Position numbers and translations under genes: made by a program. A DNA stretch of 64,000 nt from Chitinibacter fontanus (GTDB taxonomy: Bacteria > Pseudomonadota > Gammaproteobacteria > Burkholderiales > Chitinibacteraceae): positions 1,116,001 through 1,180,000 of the forward strand of contig NZ_CP058952.1 in the NCBI RefSeq assembly GCF_013423785.1, in the 5' to 3' direction. The notes below the pieces were generated by a model, which was given only the letters and a program-made list of their open reading frames with translations, had not been told where the DNA came from and searched no databases. Below are positions 44,884-54,860 of this stretch, piece by piece. Each line of letters opens with the position of its first letter. Within the stretch, counting starts at the first letter, position 1.

Positions 44884-45468
44884 TTATTGCTCATTGCCTT
44901 CAATGCGGCCAAAGTCGGCCTCCAGCCGCGCCAAACGCTTTTCCAGCCGCGCTAAATCATTCCGCAGCGTATCCACATCATCGCAAAACGCAGCTACGGC
45001 TTCTTTACGCGGCAACAGCCGATCTTCGTCGCGCAAGTATTCAACCATGGTTTCAGTCAAACGCTGCCCCATTGCGAGCGGTACTTTGGCCAGACTTTGG
45101 CTGCTGCTCACAATCCGATGTGCGGCAATATCGCCGACCAAACGCGACAAATCTTCGGCGGCATCCCAAGATAATGCGCCCAGCGCTGCACCGGCTTTGC
45201 TCGCTAGCTCAGGGTCCCCCGCCAAGACGACTTGGCGCGAAGCTGCCTGCGGATCGGTCAGGCGCAGGGTAAAAAATTGCAGCGGCAAAGTCAGTGTGGC
45301 TTCGGGTTCTGCTTCCGAATGCGCCAACAAACCGTCGGGCATCACGACGACATTGGCGGCGAACAGCGGCAACTTCACCGCAAAAGTACGTCCCGCTAAG
45401 CGAGTCAATTCCGCCTGCGCCGCAGGAGCCTGCCCCAGTAAATGATTCAGCACTCCGGCTAGCAACAT
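44884..45468 (-). CDS. ubiJ: Ubiquinone biosynthesis accessory factor UbiJ
   Basis: A 194-aa soluble protein with an SCP2-type lipid-binding domain (residues ~15-110: [40 protein letters not shown]) and a C-terminal coiled coil ([20 protein letters not shown]). UbiJ scaffolds the Ubi complex and binds the hydrophobic quinone precursors. It shares a base with the ubiE stop and lies eight bases before ubiB, in the classic ubiE-ubiJ-ubiB order. Confidence 0.92.
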   Translation of the reverse strand: MLLAGVLNHLLGQAPAAQAELTRLAGRTFAVKLPLFAANVVVMPDGLLAHSEAEPEATLTLPLQFFTLRLTDPQAASRQVVLAGDPELASKAGAALGALSWDAAEDLSRLVGDIAAHRIVSSSQSLAKVPLAMGQRLTETMVEYLRDEDRLLPRKEAVAAFCDDVDTLRNDLARLEKRLARLEADFGRIEGNEQ

Positions 45469-46205
45469 TAGAATTTTGTCCCTTTATGCAGCGCCACAAC
45501 GCCGCCAGTCATATTGTGAAAATCAGCGCGGCCAAATCCAGCATCGAGCATCATTTGTTTCAGCGTTTCCTGATCCGGATGCATGCGGATTGATTCGGCT
45601 AAATACTGATAAGAATCGGCATCATTGGCCACCAGCTTGCCCATAAACGGTAGCAATTTGAATGAATACAAATCATAAGCCGGTTTGAGCGGCGCCCAAA
45701 CTTTAGAAAACTCCAGCACCAGCAAACGACCACCGGGTTTGAGCACGCGATGCATTTCTTTTAACGCCGCGTCTTTGTGCGTCATATTACGCAGACCAAA
45801 GGCGACCGAAACAATATCGAAGTATCCGTCTGGAAACGGCAGCTTTTCTGCATCGCACTGCGCTACTGGCAGGGGGTATCCAGCGTCGAGCAAGCGATCA
45901 CGACCCACACCGAGCATCGAGCTATTAATATCGGTCAGCCACACTTGGCCGGTTTTGCCGACCTTTTTGGCAAAGGCTTTAGAAAGATCGCCGGTACCGC
46001 CCGCAATATCGAGAATTTTGTCACCGGTTTTCGCTCCGCTGGTCTCAATCGTGAAAAATTTCCACGCGCGGTGCAGGCCTGCCGACATCAGGTCATTCAT
46101 CACATCGTATTTTTGCGCGACCGAGTGAAACACTTCGGCGACTTTTTGCGCTTTTTCAGATTCGTTGACCGTGCTGAAACCAAAATGGGTTTTTGAATCG
46201 CTCAT
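45468..46205 (-). CDS. ubiE: Demethylubiquinone/demethylmenaquinone C-methyltransferase
   Basis: A 245-aa SAM-dependent methyltransferase of the ubiquinone pathway. The SAM site is in [20 protein letters not shown] (residues ~64-83), with later motifs [20 protein letters not shown] and [14 protein letters not shown]. The start [10 protein letters not shown] at 46205 is the typical one; the upstream Met at 46229 adds an unusual Lys-rich extension. It heads the ubiE-ubiJ-ubiB operon. Confidence 0.96.
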   Translation of the reverse strand: MSDSKTHFGFSTVNESEKAQKVAEVFHSVAQKYDVMNDLMSAGLHRAWKFFTIETSGAKTGDKILDIAGGTGDLSKAFAKKVGKTGQVWLTDINSSMLGVGRDRLLDAGYPLPVAQCDAEKLPFPDGYFDIVSVAFGLRNMTHKDAALKEMHRVLKPGGRLLVLEFSKVWAPLKPAYDLYSFKLLPFMGKLVANDADSYQYLAESIRMHPDQETLKQMMLDAGFGRADFHNMTGGVVALHKGTKF

Positions 46206-46275
46206 TTGTTTTGCCTTTTTATCAATCACTTAAAAGTAGCGAACCGCCCTCCAAAACAGGATGGCGCAGCACTTC

Positions 46276-46662
46276 TTACAACGGTTCACGCGACGCGCCG
46301 GCCGCAGCGAGTTCATTCAGATATTTCTGCCAATAAGCGTCATAATTGGCACCCAATTCATAGAGGTATTGCCATGAAAACAAGCCAGAATCATGGCCAT
46401 CATCAAATACCAGCTTAACTGCATAATGACCAACTGGCTCAATGGCACGGATATTGACGTTGATTTTGCCCACCTGCAGCACTTCATTACCCACCCCATG
46501 ACCACGTACTTCGGCCGACGGGCTAAGTACGCGCAGATATTCGCAGGGTAAAGAAAAACGCGCGCCATCGGCGAAGGCAATTTCCAGCACGCGCGAAGCT
46601 TGGTGCAAAGTCAATTCGGTAGGGTGAGGAGTATCTGTAGTAAGGCCGGCCATGCGCGTCAT
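46276..46662 (-). CDS. DUF971 family protein
   Basis: A 128-aa cytoplasmic protein of the GBBH-like N-terminal (DUF971) type. Family features are LTLHQASRVLEIAFADG, LPCEYLRVLSPSAEVRGHG and the end FSWQYLYELGANYDAYWQKY. Related domains occur in gamma-butyrobetaine hydroxylase and Fe-S-related proteins; function in bacteria is not established. It is often found just upstream of ubiE in betaproteobacteria, as here. The start may be Met1 or Met4. Confidence 0.88.
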   Translation of the reverse strand: MTRMAGLTTDTPHPTELTLHQASRVLEIAFADGARFSLPCEYLRVLSPSAEVRGHGVGNEVLQVGKINVNIRAIEPVGHYAVKLVFDDGHDSGLFSWQYLYELGANYDAYWQKYLNELAAAGASREPL

Positions 46663-46920
46663 TTGCCTAAAAAAGAATTGCCGTAATCATACCGCGCTTA
46701 AGGCGCAGCCACCACCCAAGCCGAGTAGACCGCTATCTGGTTGCGCCGATTTCCGCCCGCTGGCGCTGTAATTTACCTCACCCCAAAATCATAAAACATC
46801 GCCAAAGCTTTCATTTTTTGAAAAATAATGTTGGCAATTTGCAGACTTGTAATATTAAGTTCACACTTAAGCCTTATTCTCGCAAACAAATTATTGAACT
46901 TTTTCCGCGGGGAGCACTCA

Positions 46921-47607
46921 ATGGCCGCCAATATCCTGTTGGTTGAAGATGAACCAGCAATCCAAGAACTGATTGCTTTTAACCTGTCACAAGCGGGTCA
47001 TCATGTGATGCGCGCCGATTCTGTCGAGAGCGCTCAAGGCATTGTGCGCAATGCTTTACCTGATTTAATTTTGCTCGACTGGATGCTGCCAGGCATGTCC
47101 GGCATTGATTTCGCACGTAAGCTGCGCGGCGACGAGCGTACCCGCTCGATTCCCTTGATCATGCTCACTGCTCGTTCGGACGAACAGGATAAAATTGCGG
47201 GGCTGGAAACAGGCGCTGACGATTACATTACCAAGCCATTTAGCCCACGTGAATTACAGGCGCGCATTAAAGCGGTATTGCGCCGCCGTGCACCGCAAGC
47301 GACGGATGATCCGGTTGAAATTCATGGTCTACGCCTTGATCCTGTAACCCATCGCGTGTCAGGCAATGGCAAACCGCTGGAACTGGGCCCTACTGAATTC
47401 CGTTTATTGCATTTCTTTATGACGCATACTGAACGAGTTCACACTCGTGCACACTTGCTCGACCAAGTGTGGGGTGATCATGTATTTGTTGAAGAACGCA
47501 CTGTGGATGTGCATATACGTCGCCTACGTTCATCACTTGAGGGAACAGGGCACGATAATCTGATTCAAACCGTGCGTGGCTCGGGCTATCGACTATCAGT
47601 CAACTAA
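46921..47607 (+). CDS. phoB: Phosphate regulon response regulator PhoB
   Basis: A 228-aa OmpR-family regulator. The receiver domain has acidic residues VEDE, phospho-acceptor Asp in LILLDWMLPGMSG and the conserved Lys in DDYITKPFSP. The C-terminal winged helix (LGPTEFRLLHFFMTHTERVH, ERTVDVHIRRLRSSL) ends with the usual HDNLIQTVRGSGYRLS. It binds Pho boxes and activates phosphate-uptake genes. Start ATG 46921 follows GGGGAG (46909-46914). Paired with phoR after an 83-base gap that contains a terminator. Confidence 0.95.
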   Translation: MAANILLVEDEPAIQELIAFNLSQAGHHVMRADSVESAQGIVRNALPDLILLDWMLPGMSGIDFARKLRGDERTRSIPLIMLTARSDEQDKIAGLETGADDYITKPFSPRELQARIKAVLRRRAPQATDDPVEIHGLRLDPVTHRVSGNGKPLELGPTEFRLLHFFMTHTERVHTRAHLLDQVWGDHVFVEERTVDVHIRRLRSSLEGTGHDNLIQTVRGSGYRLSVN

Positions 47608-47628
47608 GCTGCCAAGCTCGCACGCCAC

Positions 47629-47662
47629 AAGGGTAATGCGAGTGCATTACCCTTTGTTTTTT
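47629..47662 (+). terminator. Rho-independent terminator between phoB and phoR
   Basis: Stem AAGGGTAATGC (47629-47639) with GCATTACCCTT (47644-47654), loop GAGT, then TTTGTTTTTT. It should reduce read-through from phoB into phoR. Confidence 0.88.
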
Positions 47663-47690
47663 CGAATATGTATTAGTTTAAAGGCCGCTC

Positions 47691-48977
47691 ATGCTTTGGC
47701 TTCGATCGATAATTTACTACTTTCTCACCGCCTTAATTGCGCTGGCGATTAGCGCCATTGCTGGTACGGTGTGGGGCGTAGCCTTTGCTTTGTGCGTAGT
47801 CTCGATTGCCTGCCTGTTTCATATTTTTAATTTGCACCGCCTGCATCGCTGGCTGGAAAACCCGCAAGTCGATAATGTACCCGGCAGTTTTATGCTGTGG
47901 CAGGAAGTCTTTGATCAGATCTACGCCGAAGTGCGCAAGCAGAAAAAAGCCAAAGAGCGCCTTGCTGGCACCTTAGATCGCTTTTTATCAGCCGCCGAGG
48001 CACTGCCTGATGGCGTGGTAATTTTGGATGACAATGATCGCATCGAATGGTGCAACCCCGCCTCATGCGAGCACTTAAGCCTGAATCGCAAACTCGACAT
48101 GGGCCAGCCAATCACGCATTTATTGCGCTACCCCAGTTTGCGTGATTACCTCAAGCAGCAAGATTTTAGTCATCCAGTGATTATCCGCATCACTCGTCCA
48201 GCCGAACAAACGCTGTCGGCCCAGATTGTGCCGTTCGACTCGACTCGCAAGTTGCTACTGAGCCGCGATATTACTCAATTGGAACGGGTACAAACGGTAC
48301 ATCGTGATTTTGTCGCGAATGTCTCGCACGAACTACGCACACCGCTTACGGTGGTCGGCGGCTTTATCGAAACTATGATCGATATGCCGTCATCCGATGC
48401 CGCGACGCGGGAAACCCATTTGCAACTGATGTATGAACAAACGCAGCGTATGCAACGTTTGGTGGAAGACCTGCTAACGCTCTCCAAGCTCGAAAGCGGC
48501 GCGCAAGTGCGCGAAGAAGAAGTCGACATTCCGCAATTGATGCAATTGCTGCGCACAGAGGCCAACGGGTTGTCGCAAGGCCGCCATACGGTAGAAATTG
48601 GCCGCCTTGATCGCCCACGGCTGATTGGTAATCACGACGAACTGCACTCCGCGCTGGGCAATCTGGTGTCGAATGCCATCCGTTACACGCCACCGGGCGG
48701 CACCATTACCATCGGCTGGGAAAAACGCGACGATACGGCCTGCTTTACCTGCCGCGATACCGGCATCGGCATTGCGCCCGAGCATATCCCGCGGCTAACC
48801 GAGCGCTTTTATCGCGTAGATCGTGGCCGTTCGCGCAATACCGGTGGCACTGGCCTAGGGCTAGCGATTGTGAAACACATTCTGCATCGCCATCAAGCAC
48901 AGATGATCATTACCTCTGATCTAGGCAAAGGCAGTGAATTTGCCGTGAAGTTTCCACAAGCCCGTGTGATTGAATAA
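47691..48977 (+). CDS. phoR: Phosphate regulon sensor histidine kinase PhoR
   Basis: A 428-aa membrane histidine kinase that phosphorylates PhoB when phosphate is low. Two N-terminal helices (residues ~5-45), a charged region and a PAS domain (PDGVVILDDNDRIEWCNPAS, ~105-200), the H box NVSHELRTPLTVVGGF (His ~213), N box NLVSNAIRYTPPGG and G boxes DTGIGIAPEH and GTGLGLAIVKHI. No large periplasmic sensor domain, as expected for PhoR, which reads phosphate through the Pst transporter and PhoU. Confidence 0.95.
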   Translation: MLWLRSIIYYFLTALIALAISAIAGTVWGVAFALCVVSIACLFHIFNLHRLHRWLENPQVDNVPGSFMLWQEVFDQIYAEVRKQKKAKERLAGTLDRFLSAAEALPDGVVILDDNDRIEWCNPASCEHLSLNRKLDMGQPITHLLRYPSLRDYLKQQDFSHPVIIRITRPAEQTLSAQIVPFDSTRKLLLSRDITQLERVQTVHRDFVANVSHELRTPLTVVGGFIETMIDMPSSDAATRETHLQLMYEQTQRMQRLVEDLLTLSKLESGAQVREEEVDIPQLMQLLRTEANGLSQGRHTVEIGRLDRPRLIGNHDELHSALGNLVSNAIRYTPPGGTITIGWEKRDDTACFTCRDTGIGIAPEHIPRLTERFYRVDRGRSRNTGGTGLGLAIVKHILHRHQAQMIITSDLGKGSEFAVKFPQARVIE

Positions 48978-48998
48978 ATCGGTGCTGCTATGATTTGA

Positions 48999-49020
48999 CA
49001 CTTGCTTGCAAGGTCAAGTG
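48999..49020. other. Imperfect palindrome upstream of tal
   Basis: CACTTG (48999-49004) and CAAGTG (49015-49020) flank CTTGCAAGGT, forming a 22-base palindrome-like site in the phoR-tal gap. It could be a regulator site; nothing identifies the protein. Confidence 0.25.
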
Positions 49021-49185
49021 ACCGTAAATTGCAGCAATCGCATGTTTTTTGCGTCTGCGCAAAGGCAAAAGACTTGGCTTTCGTTGATAATGCCCCATGT
49101 CATTGAGATGCTTTGTCCAGAACCAAGTTCAAATTCAAAGCCCACGCAGAAATGAATCGCTTACTTCAATCATGAGGTCACTACT

Positions 49186-50265
49186 ATGAGCAGAATCGCA
49201 GCAATCAAACCTTTCGGTCAACGTATTTGGTTGGACAATCTTTCCCGTGGTCTGTTGGAGTCTGGCGAATTGGCTCGCCTGATCTCTGAAGACGACATCG
49301 CTGGCGTTACCTCTAACCCTGCGATTTTCTACAAATCAATTTCGTCTGACCCGCTCTACACTGGCGATTTGGCTGAATTGAAAAAACAAGATCTGACTGC
49401 AGAGCAACGCTACGAAGCGCTGGTTGTTCCTGATATTCAAGCCACTTGCGATTTGACCCGTGCGATGTACGACGCAACCAATGGTTTGGATGGCTATGTG
49501 AGCTTGGAAGTATCGCCAACACTGGCAAACGACGCGCAAGGCACCATCGACAATGCTAAACGTCTGTGGGCTGCGATTGATCGCCCGAACGCGATGATCA
49601 AAGTACCTGCGACTGACGCAGGTGTGGTGGCCTTTGAAGAATTGATCACTTCAGGTATCAATGTAAACATTACTTTGATGTTCAACCTGAAACACGTTGA
49701 CAACGTATTGACTGCCTACATCCGCGGTCTGGAAGCACGCGCTGCTGCTGGCCTGCCAGTGGATAAAGTACAAGCGGTTGCTTCAGTATTCTTGTCGCGC
49801 GTAGATAGCCTGATCGACCCACAACTCGAAGCCATCGGCACACCAGAAGCGCTGGCATTGCGTGGCACGGTAGCGAAATCATTCGTTAAAGTGGCTTACC
49901 AACACTACAAAGGCCTGTTCCAAGGCAGCCGTTTTGCGGCATTGAAAGCCAAAGGCGCGAATCCACAACGTCTGCTGTGGGCTTCTACTGGTACCAAAAA
50001 CAAAGCCTACAACGATGTGATGTACGTTGAAGATCTGATCGGGCCAGAAACTGTTAACACCGTACCAGATGCTACTTTGGCGCTGTTCCGCGACCACGGT
50101 AACGCAGCTAACACGCTCGACACCAATATCGACGCTGCGGTTGCAACACTGGTTGCAGTGCGCAACTTGGGTATCAACTACAACTTGGCTGGTGAACAGT
50201 TGCAAGTAGATGGTCTGAAACAGTTTGATGAAGCCTTCGCTAAATTGCTGGAACTGACTAAGTAA
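49186..50265 (+). CDS. tal: Transaldolase
   Basis: A 359-aa cytoplasmic enzyme of the non-oxidative pentose phosphate pathway that transfers a dihydroxyacetone unit between sedoheptulose-7-phosphate and glyceraldehyde-3-phosphate. The Schiff-base lysine is in MIKVPATDAG (residue ~141), with GVTSNPAIF near the N-terminus and LLWASTGTKNKAYND later. Length fits the longer TalB-related form in betaproteobacteria and cyanobacteria. Codon use is strongly biased, as for a highly expressed gene. A clean terminator follows. Confidence 0.96.
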   Translation: MSRIAAIKPFGQRIWLDNLSRGLLESGELARLISEDDIAGVTSNPAIFYKSISSDPLYTGDLAELKKQDLTAEQRYEALVVPDIQATCDLTRAMYDATNGLDGYVSLEVSPTLANDAQGTIDNAKRLWAAIDRPNAMIKVPATDAGVVAFEELITSGINVNITLMFNLKHVDNVLTAYIRGLEARAAAGLPVDKVQAVASVFLSRVDSLIDPQLEAIGTPEALALRGTVAKSFVKVAYQHYKGLFQGSRFAALKAKGANPQRLLWASTGTKNKAYNDVMYVEDLIGPETVNTVPDATLALFRDHGNAANTLDTNIDAAVATLVAVRNLGINYNLAGEQLQVDGLKQFDEAFAKLLELTK

Positions 50266-50285
50266 TTTTCAGTTCAGTAGCTCCG

Positions 50286-50312
50286 AGCCCCGCCAACGTG
50301 CGGGGCTTTTTT
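50286..50312 (+). terminator. Rho-independent terminator of tal
   Basis: Stem AGCCCCGC (50286-50293) with GCGGGGCT (50300-50307), loop CAACGT, then six T. Confidence 0.93.
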
Positions 50313-50516
50313 ATACCTATCCAGGTATATGCTCAAAAGCAAGCAAAAATAATAATCAGGGAAGCATACATCTACAAAAGAATTGCGCCACAAAAACAAC
50401 AACAGCCCAGCCCTTCATAATTCTTTCACTCAACGGTAATAATTTAACAAAATTGTCACATTAAAACTGACGATCTCTGCCATAATCAATCTCGCTTTTT
50501 GTTTTGGTTTGTAGCT

Positions 50517-51170
50517 ATGCGCAAGATTCTGATCGTGAACCCCAAAGGCGGCAGCGGTAAATCCACCTTAGCCACCCATCTCGCCAGCTGGTTTGCCTGG
50601 CAGGAAGCCAAAGTGATGCTTGGCGATCTGGATAAACAACACTCCAGCCATCACTGGCTCAATTTACGCTCAGCCCAATTGCCGCAAATTGCCCGCTGGG
50701 AAATCGGTGATGATCAGATAGCGCGCCCGCCAAAAGGTAGTCAAGTCGCGGTACTCGATACTCCCGCGTGTTTTGCGAATGGCAAATTAAAGAAAGTTCT
50801 GAAGATTGTAGATCATGTGATTGTGCCGATTTTGCCATCGGCATTTGATCTATGGGCCAGTGCTGATTTTTTTGAAGAGCTAGCCGAGATGAAGGCAGTG
50901 CGCAGAGAGGAAGTTCAGGTCGGCGCAGTGGGAATGCGGGTCAACTCGCGCACGCAAGCCGCGACGCAATTGCCAGCCTTTTTGCAGAAATTTGATATTC
51001 CACTCATCACCTGCATCCGCGATACCCAGCTTTACAACCAGACTATTCAACGCGGTATGACTTTATTTGATTTACCAGCCAGCAAAATCATGCGCGATCA
51101 GGCCGAATGGCAGCCGTTGTTTGATTGGGTGATGCGGCGCACACCGCAGGCGTTTCGCGCTGCGGTGTAA
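50517..51170 (+). CDS. ParA/MinD-like ATPase, orphan
   Basis: A 217-aa cytoplasmic P-loop ATPase with the deviant Walker A NPKGGSGKST (residues ~9-18), Walker A' region LGDLDKQHSSHHWLNLR and Walker B-like VAVLDTPACF. Proteins of this small group position plasmids, chromosomes or clusters such as chemoreceptors. No parB or partner gene lies next to it: the downstream gene eptA is convergent, ending 19 bases away. The start MRKILIVN at 50517 is used; the GTT-rich upstream extension from 50499 is less likely. Substrate unknown. Confidence 0.85.
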   Translation: MRKILIVNPKGGSGKSTLATHLASWFAWQEAKVMLGDLDKQHSSHHWLNLRSAQLPQIARWEIGDDQIARPPKGSQVAVLDTPACFANGKLKKVLKIVDHVIVPILPSAFDLWASADFFEELAEMKAVRREEVQVGAVGMRVNSRTQAATQLPAFLQKFDIPLITCIRDTQLYNQTIQRGMTLFDLPASKIMRDQAEWQPLFDWVMRRTPQAFRAAV

Positions 51171-51188
51171 ATCCCCCTGCACCACGCC

Positions 51189-52817
51189 TTAAGGCTGGCG
51201 GCAGCTGGCAAATAGATCGAGCTTACTTTGATATTCTTTGGTCGATACGTCCAAGAGCCCCAGCATTGAATGAAACAAATTGTCATGCGAATATGGCTGC
51301 GCAGCTTTTTGTTTTAAACAACTAGCACTAATCCCCCGGCTTTGCTGATACTGCGGCGAAAACCACATCAGCGCCGGAATATGGGTTTGGTAATCTGGCG
51401 CAATCACATAGGGTGAGCCATGCAGGTATAGCCCACGCTCACCAATAGATTCGCCATGATCAGAGACATACACCATAGCGGTATCAACTTTATCCTGTTG
51501 ACCTTGCAGTAACTGTATCAAACTAGCCAGCACATGGTCGGTGTAGACCAAGGTATTGTCATAGCTATTCATAATTTCGCCCTGACTGCATTTATCTAGT
51601 TGATTGGTTTTGCAGGCAGGCTTAAAGCGTTCAAATTGGTCTGGATAGCGTTTGAAATACGCGGGGCCATGACTGCCCATCATATGCAGAACCAGCACAG
51701 CAGATTGCTTGCCTTCCGCCAACTGAGCCAGTTGCTGCGGTATTTTTTTCAGCAGAATTTCATCCCAGCACTCACCGTCACGACATAGTGCGGGGTCGGG
51801 CTGCGCCGAGGTTTGCTCATTGGGCACGCGATCACACGTTCCTTTACAACCGGACTGGTTGTCACGCCAGTTCACCGCCAAACCTGCACGCTGCAAGATA
51901 TCCAACAAGCCCTGATGGCTTTTAGCTAGTTTATCGCTGTAATCGTTGCGCTCGAACATCGAGAACATGCACGGCACAGACACAGCCGTATCGGTACCGC
52001 AGGAACGGAAATCGCTAAAATTAATCAGCTCCGGAATTTTCTTTAACTGCGGATTAGTTTCGCGCTCATAGTCATTGAGTGAAAAATTAGCAGCTCGTGC
52101 AGTCTCCCCCACCACGATCACGGTCAGTGATGGACGAGTGACCTTACCCCAACGCGCACCTTGTTTAGCATCTTCACCAATCGGCTTAACCTCGACTGGA
52201 CGTAATGCCGCGCTTTTACGCAGATACGTGCTGGACGCTTGGATGTAATTACTTGGGGTTAATAAATACTTTAACTCGCGATGATTACGAAAAACCGAAG
52301 CAAAATCCTTATAAAAACCCGCCGCAATCACCCCAAGTAATAGCAGGGAGCCCGTCAAAATCAACGATTTAACTTTCAGCTCTTGCTTAAATGGTCGAAA
52401 TTCAATCTTAGTGCGCCATAAAGCAATCAGCGGCAACACCCCTAGCAAAACGACATAGCTGAGCATTTTCAGCGTCAACAAATCACGGGTTTCTGCATGA
52501 TTGGTTTCCGCAGCATTTTGAATCATTTCGGCGTTAATCATCACGCCGTACTGGCTCATAAAATAAACCACGAACGGCGTAATGAGCAGTAGCAAACTGA
52601 TCAGTGGCTTAAATACATAGGGCAAGGCCAACAATGTCAGAATGGCATTAAAAACCAAGAATAAAAATACAAAACCAACGCCAATAAACAGCCACGCAGC
52701 CAACGAATCTGGCTGCTGCAGAGCAATAAATTTTTGCCAAAAAACCCAATTGCACGCCGATAATAAAAACAGCACGACCAGCGCGGTCAGTCGTTCACTA
52801 CGCAATTGCCAACTCAT
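51189..52817 (-). CDS. eptA: Lipid A phosphoethanolamine transferase (EptA family)
   Basis: A 542-aa inner-membrane enzyme with five N-terminal helices (residues ~10-190) and a periplasmic sulfatase-like domain. The catalytic Thr is in VVGETARAANFSLNDYER, metal ligands appear in YVSDHGESIGERG and the segment VLHMMGSHGPAYFKRYP. It adds phosphoethanolamine to lipid A, lowering negative charge and sensitivity to cationic peptides such as polymyxin. Cys pairs in the periplasmic domain (CKGTCD, CRDGECW) suggest disulfides. The start MSWQLRSERLTAL overlaps the stop of the PAP2 gene by three bases. Confidence 0.92.
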   Translation of the reverse strand: MSWQLRSERLTALVVLFLLSACNWVFWQKFIALQQPDSLAAWLFIGVGFVFLFLVFNAILTLLALPYVFKPLISLLLLITPFVVYFMSQYGVMINAEMIQNAAETNHAETRDLLTLKMLSYVVLLGVLPLIALWRTKIEFRPFKQELKVKSLILTGSLLLLGVIAAGFYKDFASVFRNHRELKYLLTPSNYIQASSTYLRKSAALRPVEVKPIGEDAKQGARWGKVTRPSLTVIVVGETARAANFSLNDYERETNPQLKKIPELINFSDFRSCGTDTAVSVPCMFSMFERNDYSDKLAKSHQGLLDILQRAGLAVNWRDNQSGCKGTCDRVPNEQTSAQPDPALCRDGECWDEILLKKIPQQLAQLAEGKQSAVLVLHMMGSHGPAYFKRYPDQFERFKPACKTNQLDKCSQGEIMNSYDNTLVYTDHVLASLIQLLQGQQDKVDTAMVYVSDHGESIGERGLYLHGSPYVIAPDYQTHIPALMWFSPQYQQSRGISASCLKQKAAQPYSHDNLFHSMLGLLDVSTKEYQSKLDLFASCRQP

Positions 52818-53533
52818 GCGGGCACCTCCAGATTCTCTTTCTTCGCAGCCAGCGGTGGGAATACGATGTACAGCACGAGCAGTACCATCCAAGTCCACCA
52901 CATTGTCCATAGATTGTGTGATAAGAAATGTGCCCCACGCATCATTTGCGTCCATCCCATTGCCATACCCAGCAGCACAGCAATCACTAAACTCAGGTAT
53001 GCCAGCTTAGGGGCGTCATCACGCAGTGCAAAATAAAACGCAAATAAAGCAAATCCACCCGAGGCATGGCCGCCGGGAAAACAACGTCCCGGGCTAATGC
53101 CAGCTGGCAAATCCGCAAATAGTGGCAATAAAGGGGCATACCCACCAAACATTTGCAAATCCCATGGGCACGCGTGAATACTCATTTTTTTCAGCACAGA
53201 AACAACTAGCGTGGCACAAGCCATGCCCAGCAATAGCCAGCTGATTCGGCGACGATGTATTTGCAATTCTGGAGTGACGCGCGACCAAAGCAAGACGCCA
53301 ATTAATGCCAGTGGAATAAACCACAGAGCGCTCCGCAAGCCGCTGTGCATCACCCCGGAGAGAAAGAAATTATTTTTCAGCGGAAAAGCATGCAAAGCGG
53401 GATCGTAGTAAAACGACGCAATCGCCACATCCCACTGTGTTTGGGGGTACCAGCCCAGCAAGATTGCAGCAAATAACAGCGTTAAACCGAAATGCGATAG
53501 ATAAAAACGACGAGAGTGCGCGCGCATAAACAT
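52814..53533 (-). CDS. PAP2-family membrane phosphatase
   Basis: A 239-aa polytopic inner-membrane phosphatase. All three PAP2 motifs are visible: KKMSIHACPWDL (K-x6-RP equivalent), PGGHASGGFAL (PSGH equivalent) and RGAHFLSHNLW (SR-x5-H-x3-D equivalent, ending Asn-Leu-Trp). Such enzymes act on lipid phosphates such as undecaprenyl diphosphate or lipid A phosphate. It is coupled to eptA by overlapping stop and start and lies 58 bases after the histidine kinase gene, so the group may form one regulated unit. Confidence 0.9.
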   Translation of the reverse strand: MFMRAHSRRFYLSHFGLTLLFAAILLGWYPQTQWDVAIASFYYDPALHAFPLKNNFFLSGVMHSGLRSALWFIPLALIGVLLWSRVTPELQIHRRRISWLLLGMACATLVVSVLKKMSIHACPWDLQMFGGYAPLLPLFADLPAGISPGRCFPGGHASGGFALFAFYFALRDDAPKLAYLSLVIAVLLGMAMGWTQMMRGAHFLSHNLWTMWWTWMVLLVLYIVFPPLAAKKENLEVPA

Positions 53534-53591
53534 GCCAATCTATTTCAATGGGCTGTTAGTCTACAAGTCGCGTTGTGAGTATTCGTGAAGT

Positions 53592-54857
53592 TTATTGTGA
53601 GTTTTTTGTGAGCGGCCAATCATGAATCGGGATTTGAATTCGCATTTCTGTACCGACACCTGGACGACTTTGCAAGGCACATTGCCAAGCCATTGCATCA
53701 CAAATCCGCTGCACAATCGCCAAGCCCAAGCCAAACCCGTCAGGCATCGTACTAGCGCGCTCAAAAGGCTCAAACAAGCGGGCAGATTCAACATCTTCAA
53801 ACCCTAAGCCTGTATCGCTGATGCGCAAAACCCCATTTTGCCAGCAAATTACAATCTCGCCCGTCTGAGTGTAGCGCAGAGCATTGCCCAGTACATTATC
53901 GAGCAACATCGATAACAACTGTGGGTCGGCCGCAATTTGTACTTGTGGCGGCACAGAATTACGACGCTGAATGTGCGGTTTTTCCGCAGCAAAGTGTGCC
54001 AAAACATCGTTGATCGCTCGCGCCAAATTAACTGGGCCAATTTGCATCGCGCGCAAATCACGAGCTAAAAAAAGCAGCGCAGTCAGTCGGGCCTGCATTT
54101 CGTCGGCCGCAGCTTCAATATTGGCCACGCGCGCCAAATTGGCCTCAGATAAATCGGCCAGTTCACGCAGTAGCTCGGCACTTGTGCGGATAGTGGTGAG
54201 CGGGGTGCGTAACTCATGTCCAGCATGAGCGGTAAAATCACGTTCGCGCTGCAAAACAGCCGCCATTTGGGCGCGTGAATCACTAACGGCAGTCGCCAAA
54301 ATCGCAACTTCCTGATCGCGCAACACCGCCAGATCAAGGGGTAAATTATGCTGCACCGCATGCGTTAATGCGGAAAGCTGGCGCAAGATACTACCCGAGA
54401 AAAACACCCCCATCACCAAACCCAAGGCCGTCAGCACCAGCACGGCCACCATAACGCCAAGGTAAATATCCTGCAGACGCTCCTGATGGTCATGCGTATC
54501 GTAAAGCAGATATAAACGCATACCAGCATGTTCACGCACGCCTACGTGGTACTCGTGTCCACGCTCGTAAAACTCCGCATTGCCTACCGCGAAACGGGCG
54601 ATTTCAAACGGCAAAGCCTTGGGCGTTTGCCCGATTGGCGCATGATAGAAATATAAATTTTTCGGCAAAACTAATTGGCCAGTAATCGGCCAGCGCGCCT
54701 CAATTTGATTGAGCGTGCTATTAACCACTTCGTCGATTAACTCTTCTTGCCGCTCTTCAGCCGACAGCAGTAATGACACCGCCATGGCTAACAGCGAGCC
54801 AAAAATCAAGATGGCAAAAGCCAGTGAAATACGCCGACGCAAACTCATACGGGGCAT
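53592..54857 (-). CDS. Sensor histidine kinase (PmrB/QseC-like)
   Basis: A 421-aa inner-membrane kinase with two helices (residues ~10-32 and ~135-158) around a periplasmic sensor of about 100 residues, then HAMP-like region, H box (FTAHAGHELRTPLTTIRTSA), N box (LLDNVLGNALRYTQTGE) and G boxes (ISDTGLGFEDVESARLFEPF, GFGLGLAIVQRIC). It overlaps no gene but starts three bases after the regulator stop, so they form a two-component pair. Its linkage to PAP2 and eptA points to sensing of envelope stress, metal or cationic peptides. Confidence 0.9.
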   Translation of the reverse strand: MPRMSLRRRISLAFAILIFGSLLAMAVSLLLSAEERQEELIDEVVNSTLNQIEARWPITGQLVLPKNLYFYHAPIGQTPKALPFEIARFAVGNAEFYERGHEYHVGVREHAGMRLYLLYDTHDHQERLQDIYLGVMVAVLVLTALGLVMGVFFSGSILRQLSALTHAVQHNLPLDLAVLRDQEVAILATAVSDSRAQMAAVLQRERDFTAHAGHELRTPLTTIRTSAELLRELADLSEANLARVANIEAAADEMQARLTALLFLARDLRAMQIGPVNLARAINDVLAHFAAEKPHIQRRNSVPPQVQIAADPQLLSMLLDNVLGNALRYTQTGEIVICWQNGVLRISDTGLGFEDVESARLFEPFERASTMPDGFGLGLAIVQRICDAMAWQCALQSRPGVGTEMRIQIPIHDWPLTKNSQ

Positions 54858-54860
54858 TTA

